64,000 nucleotides of DNA from Prolixibacteraceae bacterium (lineage in GTDB: Bacteria; Bacteroidota; Bacteroidia; Bacteroidales; Prolixibacteraceae), in contig JAIBEY010000008.1 of assembly GCA_019459525.1 (NCBI GenBank), forward strand, positions 25,526-89,525. The letters are read 5' to 3'. This document shows, in pieces, positions 48,801 through 57,476 of the stretch. Made by a program: the position numbers and the translations under genes. Below the pieces are notes generated by a model. The model made no database searches and was not told the DNA's origin. It saw only the letters and a list, made by a program, of their open reading frames with translations. Every line of letters begins with the position of its first letter. Position 1 is the stretch's first letter.

Positions 48801-49562
48801 TGAGCCCCATAACATCAGAAATGATGAGTTATACCAATCGGCACTTTCAGGTACATCGGTTTGCTCTCCCCATGTTTGTGGTGATGCCGGTGGCAGGTCG
48901 CAATAAAAATCATAGAAACTGAGCACTGTTCCTCCGATCAGGCTCAGGTAGCGCGTGCCTGCCGCATAGGATACCATTGACATGGCAGGAATAGGGGAGA
49001 ACCCTGCAAGTCGATCGGGACCATAAGTTTTTATTGTATAAATATTTGCCGCTGCAATGATTTCGTTTACCTCGTCCCATTCGGCGCGAATAAAACCTCC
49101 CAGTCCACGTGCTGCTTTATACTGCTTTGAAATTACCGGGTCGCTGACTACTGCTTCCCAGGCTTTTACCGGGTCGGAGAGGCGGGCTTTGGCTTCCTTA
49201 TATGCAGTTAGCAATTCTCCGCGGATCATTGGATACTTAACCCGGTTGGCGCTATAGAGATACCATGAATAACTTGCACCCCGAGGACAACCGCGCGGTT
49301 CGTGATTGGGCATTCCCGGCCGTGTACGTGGATAGTCGGTTTGTTGGGTCTCCCAGGTCACAAGCCCATTCTTAACAAATATTTTCCACGAGCAGGATCC
49401 TGTACAGTTAACCCCATGGGTAGAACGGACAACCTTATCGTGCTGCCAGCGGTTGCGGTACATACGCTCCCAATCGCGATTTTCACTTGTAATTGCGAGG
49501 TGTTTGTCTTTGGTTTTTTCTACTTCTTTGCTGAAATAAAAAAGTTTATTTAACAGGCTCAT
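45831..49562 (-). CDS. narG: Respiratory nitrate reductase alpha subunit
   Basis: STHGVNCTGSCSWKIFVKNGLVTWETQQTDYPRTRPGMPNHEPRGCPRGASYSWYLYSANRVKYPM; full-length 1243 aa. Confidence 0.98.
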   Translation of the reverse strand: MSLLNKLFYFSKEVEKTKDKHLAITSENRDWERMYRNRWQHDKVVRSTHGVNCTGSCSWKIFVKNGLVTWETQQTDYPRTRPGMPNHEPRGCPRGASYSWYLYSANRVKYPMIRGELLTAYKEAKARLSDPVKAWEAVVSDPVISKQYKAARGLGGFIRAEWDEVNEIIAAANIYTIKTYGPDRLAGFSPIPAMSMVSYAAGTRYLSLIGGTVLSFYDFYCDLPPASPQTWGEQTDVPESADWYNSSFLMLWGSNVPLTRTPDSPFYTQVRYKGTKSVVIAPDYSDAVKFADLWMKPRQGTDAALGMAMGHVILKEFYLDKKTPYFEKYARQYSDLPFLVKIGEKDGKYFGGTILRASDLENNLEAGEKPEWKPVLLDEISGNYVVPNGTIGSRWEKKQKWNLELKDCKTGADILPKLSMIEQHDEVINVQFPYFGGTTFKHEHFSATEHGDIIERKVPVRKIKTIQGEIYTCTVFDLMVTNYGIDRGFDDPNSAKSYDEDLPFTPKWQEKITGVPAQHIISTARQFAENAAATEGKSMIIIGAGVNHWYHTDMIYRSAINMLVFCGCVGQSGGGWSHYVGQEKLRPQTGWLPLAFALDWNRPPRHMNTTSFMYMHTDQWRYEKVKLNELLSPLTDKSEWESLSLIDCNVRAERMGWLPSAPQLSKNPLTIAKDAEAAGMTSEEYVVSQLKNGQLNIASEDPDNPANFPRNLFVWRSNLLGSSAKGMEYFMKHLLGAQNSIQGNDLKELGHTLPSEVKWYDDAPEGKLDLLITLDFRMSTTGLHSDILLPAASWYEKNDLSTSDMHPFIHPFSRAVDPVWESRTDWDIFKGLAEKFSILAKGHLENETDIVLFPLQHDSPMELSETTDAKDWKNSDLEIKPGINFSKIITLKRNYPETYNRFTSLGPLMKTLGNGGKGINWNTEAEIDLLALLNNTKSEEGETKGLPKIETDIQAAEVILSLAPETNGAVAMKAWKALEAITGRKHTHLALGREEEKIRYRDLLSQPRKIITSPIWSGIDSEKVSYNAGYTNVHELIPWRTLTGRQTLYQDHPWMIAFGENMVTYKPPINTKSILEVLGKADKEDEYMVINIMTPHNKWTIHSSWSDNLVMLTLGRGGPVAWMSETDAASIGLKDNDWIEVFNSNGASVARLIVSQRIPVGALIMYHNQERTVNMPVSQLTGNRGGVHNSMERLCLKPTHMIGGYAQLSYGFNYYGTIGSNRDEFVVVRKLKKVEWKDEEVKH

Positions 49563-49633
49563 GATGGTAGTTATAAATGAAATAATTATAAACCGAATCT
49601 TTGACCATACTAATGTACAAAAACCCTATCTGA

Positions 49634-50698
49634 CTACGAATGTATTTTTACAGGAATATAATCCCGGATGATTGCATAAAACATACCTATTGTACATATA
49701 CTCCATGTAACAAGTGCAACGTAAACAAAAACAGAGGGAATCTTCATCAAGAAAGGTAGGTCAAGCGCCTGCGAAAGTCTGTAAGTGCATACGGTGTACA
49801 TACCCAAAGGGAAGATCATTCCCCAGTATTGTGGATGATATTTAATAGGAAAATGTTTAAATATATGACGCCAGATACCTAAGATGACTATAAGCGGAAT
49901 CCACCAGGTACCTATTGCCCAGAAGAAGAGAGTGAATCCCTTTAAAAATGGAAGTATAGAGGTTAGAAAATTCATTTTGTAAGCATTTAAAATAAGCATC
50001 GATCCTGCCAGTGTTGATATGGCCACGGCTCCCATGTTAATCCAGTAAGGAGGAGCAAACTCTTCGGCTTTCATTTTGAAAAACGACATCCGATAAACAA
50101 TCAGTGTTATCACGATGATATAAAACATACAGCCACAAAGAAACATGACAAGTGAGAAAAAGAATACTTCTTCATACCCAAACGGCAGATGACCTGCCAG
50201 TTGGGTCCCCAAAATAGAAATTGATTGTGTGGATACAATGAATAACAGCCACACCCCGCTGATTGCATCGTTGATAGCAGGTTTTCCTCCATTGACGGTA
50301 ATAATAGTGAATATTAGATACATGAGAATGAACCAAGCAACGGTACCCGTATAATACAAAAGAGAAGCAATGTGCAGATTACCTGAGATCAGTACAAATT
50401 GGGTCCCGAGAACACAACTACCGGCTACAAAAGTAAGTAAACCCGGACCTTTTGCATGGTCACTGGTATCGGCCTTAAACTCTGTGAAATAGATGATTAT
50501 CCTCAATAAGTACATGATGCAAAGAAAAATGTAGGCCGCCATATTGAAGTAAAAGAGCAGCTTGGCAATGAGATGGAAACTAAATAGATGAGCAGCAATA
50601 GAAACAATACCCGTAGCCATTACAAGTGCGAAATATGCAATATGCATGTTCTTTAAGCCGGATAGAAATGTATTGGTAAAAGGCGTAGTTTTATTCAA
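49634..50698 (-). CDS. TDT/TehA/SLAC1-family membrane protein
   Basis: About 10 TM helices; [21 protein letters not shown]; ...[35 protein letters not shown]. Confidence 0.85.
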   Translation of the reverse strand: MNKTTPFTNTFLSGLKNMHIAYFALVMATGIVSIAAHLFSFHLIAKLLFYFNMAAYIFLCIMYLLRIIIYFTEFKADTSDHAKGPGLLTFVAGSCVLGTQFVLISGNLHIASLLYYTGTVAWFILMYLIFTIITVNGGKPAINDAISGVWLLFIVSTQSISILGTQLAGHLPFGYEEVFFFSLVMFLCGCMFYIIVITLIVYRMSFFKMKAEEFAPPYWINMGAVAISTLAGSMLILNAYKMNFLTSILPFLKGFTLFFWAIGTWWIPLIVILGIWRHIFKHFPIKYHPQYWGMIFPLGMYTVCTYRLSQALDLPFLMKIPSVFVYVALVTWSICTIGMFYAIIRDYIPVKIHS

Positions 50699-50741
50699 TT
50701 TGAAAAATTTGATTAAAAGTGGATGTATTGATTAACTGTGT

Positions 50742-51176
50742 TTATATCAACTTAAGATTTTTCAAAAGATCCATCTGATATTTTTCTTTGAGATCAGCAA
50801 ATGTTGTATTTGTGAGAGTCTCAATCATTTTTGAACGTGCTTCCATCCATGGTTCATGCATAATACATGGTTTATCAACAATACAGCAACTGAAGCCAAG
50901 AATACAGTTACATATTGCATCAATTCCTTCCAGTTTATTAATCACAAGGGCCAGATTTATTTCCTTCAACTCCTGGGCAAAAACAAAACCACCATTTCGT
51001 CCTGATGAACTTTTAAGAAATCCATGCTTCGATAAATCGGTTAACAAGCTTCTGAGATAGCGACGAGGAATATTTAATTGCTGGTGAAGGTATTCTGCAG
51101 AATACATATTATCATTCCGGGTTGCCATAAACCCGAGAACAGTAAGTGCATACTCTGTGGTTTTATTAAGAATCAT
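50742..51176 (-). CDS. Rrf2 family transcriptional regulator with Cys-rich putative Fe-S site
   Basis: NKTTEYALTVLGFMATR...LHQQLNIPRRYLRSLLTDLSKHGFLKSSSGRNGGFVFA; AICNCILGFSCCIVDKPCIMHEPW. Confidence 0.93.
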   Translation of the reverse strand: MILNKTTEYALTVLGFMATRNDNMYSAEYLHQQLNIPRRYLRSLLTDLSKHGFLKSSSGRNGGFVFAQELKEINLALVINKLEGIDAICNCILGFSCCIVDKPCIMHEPWMEARSKMIETLTNTTFADLKEKYQMDLLKNLKLI

Positions 51177-51540
51177 ATATTACTATCTTTTTATAGTATT
51201 TAATTCAAAGTTAAAAATAAAAAGGTATCGATGGATTTATTTAACCAATAAATTCAACCAATTCTAATAGCAGCTCTGCTTTCAGATCTCCAGTTGTAGC
51301 TTATTTAACGGATGGAAATAAATTATATTAAAGATATCTGCAATTGCGACATGCGAGTTATTCGCTATTCTATACTTATTATTTTCTTTTGCGATGCATC
51401 GAAGTTGCTTAAGCTACCTTTTTTATCATTTATCGATTGTCTAAGAAGAGGTCGGTAACGATTCTTTTTCACAACCAACCAAAAGAAATAGAACAAATTA
51501 TAGTTGGTAAGTATTTACTAATACAAGCAGGTGAGATTTC

Positions 51541-51939
51541 TTATAATTCCTTTTTTCTATTTTTTATAGTCGTGAAATATGCAAAAAAGGTAAAAATCAA
51601 GGTTATGGTTATTCTGAAAATCATTGCACCCAAGGTTTTAGTTTCGTATTTGCCTCCTGTTTTCACGTGAATCAGGAATCCAATGAATGTAAGGATAAGT
51701 ATCAGGACTGAAATTCCTAAGGCCAGCACTGTCCATTTTTTAGCTTTTATAAATCCAAAAACAGCAGACAAATAGAGTAGGCTGCTTACGAAATTTGTCC
51801 AAACAACGAATAAGACATAGTTTCCCTCTTTTGCACGTATGCCAAAAAAATCAAATATTATTGAACTACTTAGAAATAAGGTTAGTAATCCAAAGGCGGC
51901 TAAAACTAATGCCAATAAATAGGGAAGTGCTTGTTTCAT
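51541..51939 (-). CDS. Small hypothetical membrane protein (4 TM)
   Basis: 132-aa ORF with regularly spaced hydrophobic segments. Confidence 0.55.
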   Translation of the reverse strand: MKQALPYLLALVLAAFGLLTLFLSSSIIFDFFGIRAKEGNYVLFVVWTNFVSSLLYLSAVFGFIKAKKWTVLALGISVLILILTFIGFLIHVKTGGKYETKTLGAMIFRITITLIFTFFAYFTTIKNRKKEL

Positions 51940-51996
51940 GATTAATTGATTTTAATTAATGTGAGATTTGATTGTGGCTTTTTTGTTTCATTTCAA

Positions 51997-52576
51997 TCAA
52001 ATCTGTTTATGCCGAACGCTATAGCTAATGCCAAATAGCAATAACAGCGCGATGATTGCTGGCAGCGCCAGAAAAAGCAATCCTAATCCGGGAGTATTTT
52101 TACCCGTTTCAGGATTGTAATTAAAACAGGACAATAATTGATTCTTATTTGGCAACCGATATGAAGGAGAAAAAACATCGTTGACACTCCTGATCAATAA
52201 TTCAAGATCTGATTTATTTTTTATGCCTATCAGTTTTTTGTAATATACGCTTCTTTATTAATGCCTACCAGAAGGGCGTCATGATCATACTGGCTCCGGA
52301 TACTGTTCCACGAAGAGCTGAACCCAACCGATAGATTCAGTTTTTCAATGCAGTACAGAAATATAAAATCGGCAACATAAACCTTATTGTCAAAGGTCTT
52401 CCGGTAACCACTGTACTGTCCTGACTTAAAAATGTGAATGGTTTAATCGTAGAATATAAAGTATCGTGGCCTGTAATGGTTGGGTGCCCAATGATTGGCA
52501 ATTTTTTGCCGGTATTCGCACAGCCAACATATTCAGGATATTTTTCACGATTATTTAACTGAAAGAATATAGTCAA
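51997..52576 (-). pseudogene. Mosaic remnant: SCO1/SenC-like N-terminal piece with frameshifts joined to an unrelated membrane-protein C-terminus
   Basis: GKKLPIIGHPTITGHDTLYSTIKPFTFLSQDSTVVT then frameshift to KTFDNKVYVADFIFLYC; later frame change to YYKKLIGIKNKSDLELLIRSVNDVF...GLGLLFLALPAIIALLLLFGISYSVRHKQI. Confidence 0.6.
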
Positions 52577-52979
52577 CTATTGCGTCCAATTCTTCAGCAG
52601 GCAATGCTTTTGTAATGGCTATTTGTGGTTGCATCACGCTTGCCTGAGATGGATCAACAATGGATTTGCCTTCGCCTTTCAAATACGCTGTTAACCCCGC
52701 TTTGTTTCCTGAATAGGCTGCTGCAATATCTTTTACTGAAGGGCCAACCAGTTTCGTATTCAATTGGTGGCAAACCAGGCAACCTTTATCTTTATACAGT
52801 TTTTGTCCGGAACCAACAGTTTCAGAAGCTACCTGAGTATTTTTTTCTTCAGGTATTGCTTGTTTCGGGTTGCTTGTTTCCACTGTTTCGGTACTTTTTT
52901 GATTATCCTTTTTCGGCGCGCTGCACGACGCGACCATTATCAAAGCCAAACTAATTACGATAAATGTTATCTTTTTCAT
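52551..52979 (-). CDS. Lipoprotein cytochrome c (single CxxCH heme site)
   Basis: LIMVASCSAPKK lipobox; GSGQKLYKDKGCLVCHQLNTKLVGPSVKDIAAAY...QPQIAITKALPAEELDAIVDYILSVK. Confidence 0.92.
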   Translation of the reverse strand: MKKITFIVISLALIMVASCSAPKKDNQKSTETVETSNPKQAIPEEKNTQVASETVGSGQKLYKDKGCLVCHQLNTKLVGPSVKDIAAAYSGNKAGLTAYLKGEGKSIVDPSQASVMQPQIAITKALPAEELDAIVDYILSVK

Positions 52980-53076
52980 GATGCTAATTTTAAATTGTTT
53001 TATACTTTTTTGATTCGTTGCCCGGAGGAAAACGTCATCAGGTACTTGTAAATAAAAATTTGTCAATTTCTGTCTA

Positions 53077-53415
53077 CTATGGATTAATTGATTCCATTTC
53101 ATCTATCGCCAATGCAGCATGAGCATAAGCGGCCCCTGCCCGCATTTCCGAAGCTACCCAAATGGCTTCCATAACTTCTTCTTTGCTGGCTCCTTTTCTC
53201 AAAGCCAATTTTGTGTGGCTGCGTATGCAATACGGGCACTGGGTTACATGTGCCACTGCTACGGCAATAAGCTGTTTTGTTTTCTCAGACAGTGCACCTT
53301 CTTTAAAAACCGCTTTCCCGAAATTGTGGAATGCTTCTGACATTTCAGGCGCCAAAGCCACTCTTTTGTCGTAAATCTCTTTTGTTGTTTCAGGATAGAG
53401 CTGATTCCTTTTCAT
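53077..53415 (-). CDS. Carboxymuconolactone decarboxylase family protein
   Basis: VAVAHVTQCPYCIRSHTKLALRKGASKEEVMEAIWVASEMRAGAAYAHAALAIDEM. Confidence 0.95.
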   Translation of the reverse strand: MKRNQLYPETTKEIYDKRVALAPEMSEAFHNFGKAVFKEGALSEKTKQLIAVAVAHVTQCPYCIRSHTKLALRKGASKEEVMEAIWVASEMRAGAAYAHAALAIDEMESINP

Positions 53416-53480
53416 GGTACTTTATTTTATTGTGTTTAAATAACTGTGCATAAGAATTTCCGCACCAGATCATGGAAATG

Positions 53481-53822
53481 TTAGCGGCTAAAGAGTTCTT
53501 TAAGAACAAGCGCTTCATTGTGCTCTTCATCTTTTGCACCAAAAATCAGGGTCCCAACTCCATTTGTTAGCTGTTCTTTCAGCATTGCAACTGACTTTTT
53601 GTTTACGTTGAGTTCAGCCAGATAGCGTTTTTTGAACTCATTCCATTTCTCAGGGTCATGATTAAACCATTTCCGAAGTCCGGTACTTGGAGCGATATCC
53701 TTCAACCATAGATCAACGCTTGCTTTTTCTTTGGTTAATCCACGTGGCCAAAGTCGATCAACAAGGATTCGTATGCCATCTTCGCTTTCCGGCTTTTTAT
53801 ATACTCTTTTGATTTTAATTAT
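53481..53822 (-). CDS. DUF488 family protein (start codon apparently ATA; no ATG/GTG/TTG at the expected start)
   Basis: Conceptual (ATA)IKIKRVYKKPESEDGIRILVDRLWPRGLTKEKASVDLWLKDIAPSTGLRKWFNHDPEKWNEFKKRYLAEL... Confidence 0.75.
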   Translation of the reverse strand: MIKIKRVYKKPESEDGIRILVDRLWPRGLTKEKASVDLWLKDIAPSTGLRKWFNHDPEKWNEFKKRYLAELNVNKKSVAMLKEQLTNGVGTLIFGAKDEEHNEALVLKELFSR

Positions 53823-53846
53823 TTTAGATAGATTTTTTTTGTCTTG

Positions 53847-54173
53847 CTAACCCTTGATCATAGTCAACAACATTTTGAACTGTTCAACAGCCTGCAAGGC
53901 ATGTGATACATTTGCCGGCATAATAATGGATTCGCCCTTTCGCACTAAATTGGGATTTCCTCCGATAGTGATTTGTGCTTCGCCATCCAATACCTGCACA
54001 ATGGCATCAAACGGTGCGGTGTGTTCAGTCAGACCCTGCCCTTTATCAAAGGAGAAGAGGGTGATATTTCCGGACTGACTTTTCAACACCTGCTTGCTTA
54101 TGACTCCTCCGGATGAATATTCTACCATTTCTTCCAGATTCAGTACTTTTCTCTTACCAAATAGTTCTTGCAT
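53847..54173 (-). CDS. Cupin domain protein
   Basis: GNITLFSFDKGQGLTEHTAPFDAIVQVLDGEAQITIGGNPNLVRKGESIIMPANVSHALQAVEQFKMLL. Confidence 0.9.
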   Translation of the reverse strand: MQELFGKRKVLNLEEMVEYSSGGVISKQVLKSQSGNITLFSFDKGQGLTEHTAPFDAIVQVLDGEAQITIGGNPNLVRKGESIIMPANVSHALQAVEQFKMLLTMIKG

Positions 54174-54219
54174 AATAGTATGTTTTATAGTATTTAATAT
54201 TGATTTTTCAGTTGAATAT

Positions 54220-55164
54220 CTAATTCGATAATTCAAACATTCTCAGGATCGGCATTCTTGCTTTTTCCATGAGTTCAGGATCCAAATTCACTTCAAATTT
54301 TTCCTCATTCAGGCTGTCGTATATTTTTTGCAAATCATGGAGTTTCATAAACCGACAATCGTTGCATCCACATGTTGAATCAATGGGTGGCCCCGGAATA
54401 AATGTTTTGTGCGGGCTCTGTTTCTTCATTTGATGAAGTATGCCCGATTCGGTGGCTACAATGTATTCACTTCCAGAGTCTGTTTCGGTAAACCTTAGAA
54501 GGGCTGATGTTGAGCCAACGAAATCGGCAGCGATCAGAACTGGTCTTTGACATTCCGGATGAGCTATTAACTTGGCTTTTGGATACATTTTAAGTAGCGC
54601 CAACATCTTATCCAACGAAAACTCCTCATGGACATGACAAGCTCCATCCCATAGAACCATTTCTCTTCCTGTAATACTGTTCAGGTAATTTCCTAAATTC
54701 CGATCGGGCGCGAATATTATTTTTTGATCTTTTGGAATGCTTTCGATTATCCGAACAGCGTTGGTGGAGGTGCAGGTAATATCAGTCATTGCCTTAATTT
54801 CCGCTGTGGTATTCACATAGGATACCACGATATGATCGGGATATTTTTCCCTGAATTCCATAAATTTGTCCGCAGGGCATGATTCCGCAAGCGAACATCC
54901 GGCATTCACATCCGGAATGAAAACTCTTTTTTGAGGTGACAATATCTTGGCGGTTTCTGCCATAAAGTTAACCCCTGCAAATACGATAATATCAGCCTTT
55001 GTTTCAGCCGATTTCCTTGACAGATCAAGGCTGTCTCCAACAAAATCAGCAATCTCCTGTATTTCAGGAATCTGGTAATAATGTGCCAGGATAACTGCGT
55101 TTTTTGCTTTCCTGATTGTATTGATTTTATTGACCAGAATGTTATGATTTTTCATATTGATCAA
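54220..55164 (-). CDS. nadA: Quinolinate synthase
   Basis: AVILAHYYQIPEIQEIADFVGDSLDLSR, GVNFMAETAKILSPQKRVFIPDVNAGCSLAESCP, CTSTNAV, HPECQRPVL, CGCNDCRFMKLHDL. Confidence 0.97.
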   Translation of the reverse strand: MINMKNHNILVNKINTIRKAKNAVILAHYYQIPEIQEIADFVGDSLDLSRKSAETKADIIVFAGVNFMAETAKILSPQKRVFIPDVNAGCSLAESCPADKFMEFREKYPDHIVVSYVNTTAEIKAMTDITCTSTNAVRIIESIPKDQKIIFAPDRNLGNYLNSITGREMVLWDGACHVHEEFSLDKMLALLKMYPKAKLIAHPECQRPVLIAADFVGSTSALLRFTETDSGSEYIVATESGILHQMKKQSPHKTFIPGPPIDSTCGCNDCRFMKLHDLQKIYDSLNEEKFEVNLDPELMEKARMPILRMFELSN

Positions 55165-55168
55165 ACTT

Positions 55169-56326
55169 TTACTTTGGTGTTTTCATTAATTGTATTGGTT
55201 CTGGTGCTTTAATTTGTTTCATCAAATTATCGTTCCAATCGCCCTCAACCTTAATTTGAGCCACGGCACCAAAGGCAAGTGCCTCTATAAGGTTATGATT
55301 CAAATAAGTGTAAATTCCTGGTTGCCGGAATTGATACAGCGCTGCAACCGCAGAACCGCCAACAACTGACCATGATTCATAATTTGTTGCCGGTGCATCA
55401 TTGAACGAGCCTCCCAGCCAAACAAGGTCGGCATGACCGCCAATGAGGTGCATCCGGGTGTCGCGGTTGGCCTGTGAGGTGATGAACAAAACCTTCTCAC
55501 CAACTTTTGCATCCAGTGCATTGCTTCCTGTCAGTGCATTCAGTTTTCCATTGAACAAGATGTGCGAGGGCAGGAGTTTTTTCATCGAAGTAATCAGATC
55601 AGGAAAGCCTTCGGCAGGAGAAGCATATTGTTTGTAATTGCCGTTTTGGTCTGTTGGAACATAGTAGTCTTGTTCAGCGATATAGAATGCTTTGTCGTAA
55701 CGTACCGGATTGCCCAGTTCGTCTTTCAGTCCGTCTCTCGGAAGCACCATGATAGCCCCATTCATTCCTGAAACAACATGTAGAGGAACCATAATGCCAC
55801 CGGGAGCACAATGGTAAACAAAAACCCCTGCTTTGGTGGCTTTAAACCTGAACGTGACTTGTTGACCCGGAGCCACAATGCTGATGTCTCCACCTCCCAT
55901 TGCTCCGGTAGCTGCATGAAAATCAATGTTATGCACCATTGAGTTCGTTGCAGCATTGACAAGCGTCAACTGTACGTAGTCGTTTTGATGGACCACGATC
56001 ATCGGCCCCGGTACCGTTCCGTTAAATGTGAGGACCCAGGTTTTTACCCCGGGGGCAATTTCCATCTCCTTTTCTTCAACAAAAAAGGTGACTTCAACCA
56101 CAACAGGATCACTTTCTGCAACCTGTTCATGTTTTGGCAATGTCGGTGGAGAAACCATCTCCTGCTTAATATGCGTTAAATTATCGGCATCAAAGAAAGG
56201 AGCTTCTGTAAAAACAGACTCTTTAGAATTATTGGGTGACAGGTTGCAAGAGGTCAATACACTTACCAAGATCAGAAGTGGTATGGTATAACTCATTATT
56301 TTGTTTTTCATCTTTTTAATCTCCAA
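55169..56326 (-). CDS. nirK: Copper-containing nitrite reductase (lipoprotein)
   Basis: Lipobox VLTSCNLS; TFNGTVPGPMIVVHQNDYVQLTLVNAATNSMVHNIDFHAATGAMGGG; FVYHCAPGGIMVPLHVVSGMNGAIMVLPRDG; second cupredoxin domain. Confidence 0.95.
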   Translation of the reverse strand: MEIKKMKNKIMSYTIPLLILVSVLTSCNLSPNNSKESVFTEAPFFDADNLTHIKQEMVSPPTLPKHEQVAESDPVVVEVTFFVEEKEMEIAPGVKTWVLTFNGTVPGPMIVVHQNDYVQLTLVNAATNSMVHNIDFHAATGAMGGGDISIVAPGQQVTFRFKATKAGVFVYHCAPGGIMVPLHVVSGMNGAIMVLPRDGLKDELGNPVRYDKAFYIAEQDYYVPTDQNGNYKQYASPAEGFPDLITSMKKLLPSHILFNGKLNALTGSNALDAKVGEKVLFITSQANRDTRMHLIGGHADLVWLGGSFNDAPATNYESWSVVGGSAVAALYQFRQPGIYTYLNHNLIEALAFGAVAQIKVEGDWNDNLMKQIKAPEPIQLMKTPK

Positions 56327-56400
56327 TAGTGTTAATTTAATAAACAGCTGTCAAAATTTCAGGCTGACAAAATTCAAATTTTTGAAACTTAAATCTGTTT

Positions 56401-56697
56401 TCAGTCGGTCTGCACGTTGCAATTGAGACAGGCCAGAGCAAACGCATCATATTCATCATACGCCGGCCCGGGTTTCCCATTTATTGAGATAATACGATCG
56501 ATACGGACTTCTTCTCCCGAATCGAAAACCAAATATTCCTCAATACTCCCTTTCTTAATTAAACCATTGATTTTACCTTTTGCCTCTTCCACTTCGGTTC
56601 CCTTTCCGAAATAAAACACTTTGCTAAATTCCTTTTCCTGTTCTTCTGAAAACACTTCGTAATAAACAGGATAGACAGGACTAAAATCTGTTTTCAT
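56401..56697 (-). CDS. Hypothetical protein
   Basis: 98-aa ORF beginning MKTDFSPVYPVYYEVFSEEQEKEF in the operon-like run. Confidence 0.6.
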   Translation of the reverse strand: MKTDFSPVYPVYYEVFSEEQEKEFSKVFYFGKGTEVEEAKGKINGLIKKGSIEEYLVFDSGEEVRIDRIISINGKPGPAYDEYDAFALACLNCNVQTD

Positions 56698-56756
56698 ATT
56701 TCGTTTGTTATCTATTTTTATCTCAGATCAAAATTGTTGACGAATTTCTGCTCCAG

Positions 56757-57422
56757 CTAATAACTTATATTTATCATGTCTTTATCGATGCCCAGATCCA
56801 GTAATTGATCACGGATCTGTTCAGCAAAATTACCTGGGCCACAGATGTAAAATGGTTGATTGGGCCTCGAAATCTGATCTTTCAGGACTTCGGGATTAAT
56901 ATGTCCATATAAAAAGTTATTCTTTTTCTCGCGCGATAAAATATTGATGAAATTTTTGCCAAGCATCAGGCTGAGTTCTTCATAAAGAAAAATATCCTTT
57001 TCAGTTTTATTGGCAAAAAGCAATTTGCTGTCTGCCAGCCTGTTTTCGATATTCAATTGGCGCAGCAAAGCAACGCATGGTGTAATCCCGGTGCCACCAG
57101 CAATGAACATTCCGGGTCCAAGGTTTATATACGAATTCCATGCATCTCCTATCATTAGCTGATCACCTTGCTTTAATTTTGATATTTCAAGAGTCATCCC
57201 GTTGTGCCCGGCATAAACTTTCAAAATCAATTCGAGGTATTGCTCGCTACTTAATCCGGTTAAGGTGAAGGGGGCATTCTCTCCCTGAAAACGTGGATTC
57301 TCAAGCGAAACTTCGATGGCTTGTCCGGCATAAAATGAATAATTCAATGGTTTCTCCAGCCGCAGGCAAAGTATGTCGTGGGTTAACCAGCTCTTTTCAA
57401 TTATTTTAACAGTGTGTTGCAT
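56757..57422 (-). CDS. Ferredoxin-NADP reductase-like FAD-binding oxidoreductase
   Basis: INLGPGMFIAGGTGITPCVALLRQL, LLFANKTEKDIFLYEEL, PFYICGPGNFAEQI. Confidence 0.9.
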   Translation of the reverse strand: MQHTVKIIEKSWLTHDILCLRLEKPLNYSFYAGQAIEVSLENPRFQGENAPFTLTGLSSEQYLELILKVYAGHNGMTLEISKLKQGDQLMIGDAWNSYINLGPGMFIAGGTGITPCVALLRQLNIENRLADSKLLFANKTEKDIFLYEELSLMLGKNFINILSREKKNNFLYGHINPEVLKDQISRPNQPFYICGPGNFAEQIRDQLLDLGIDKDMINISY

Positions 57423-57476
57423 TTCACATCTTATTTTTAATTATCCATATAATTACAAGCCATTTTGAATAGTATG

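Noticed and set aside
46407-49553. Multiple plus-strand ORFs opposite narG (e.g. 46894-47340)
   Set aside because: Shadow ORFs of a clearly coding narG; no independent start context or domain.
56340-56400. TTCAAATTTTTGAA near-palindrome upstream of nirK as a regulator site
   Set aside because: Short, AT-rich and not found at other promoters in the window; too weak to claim.
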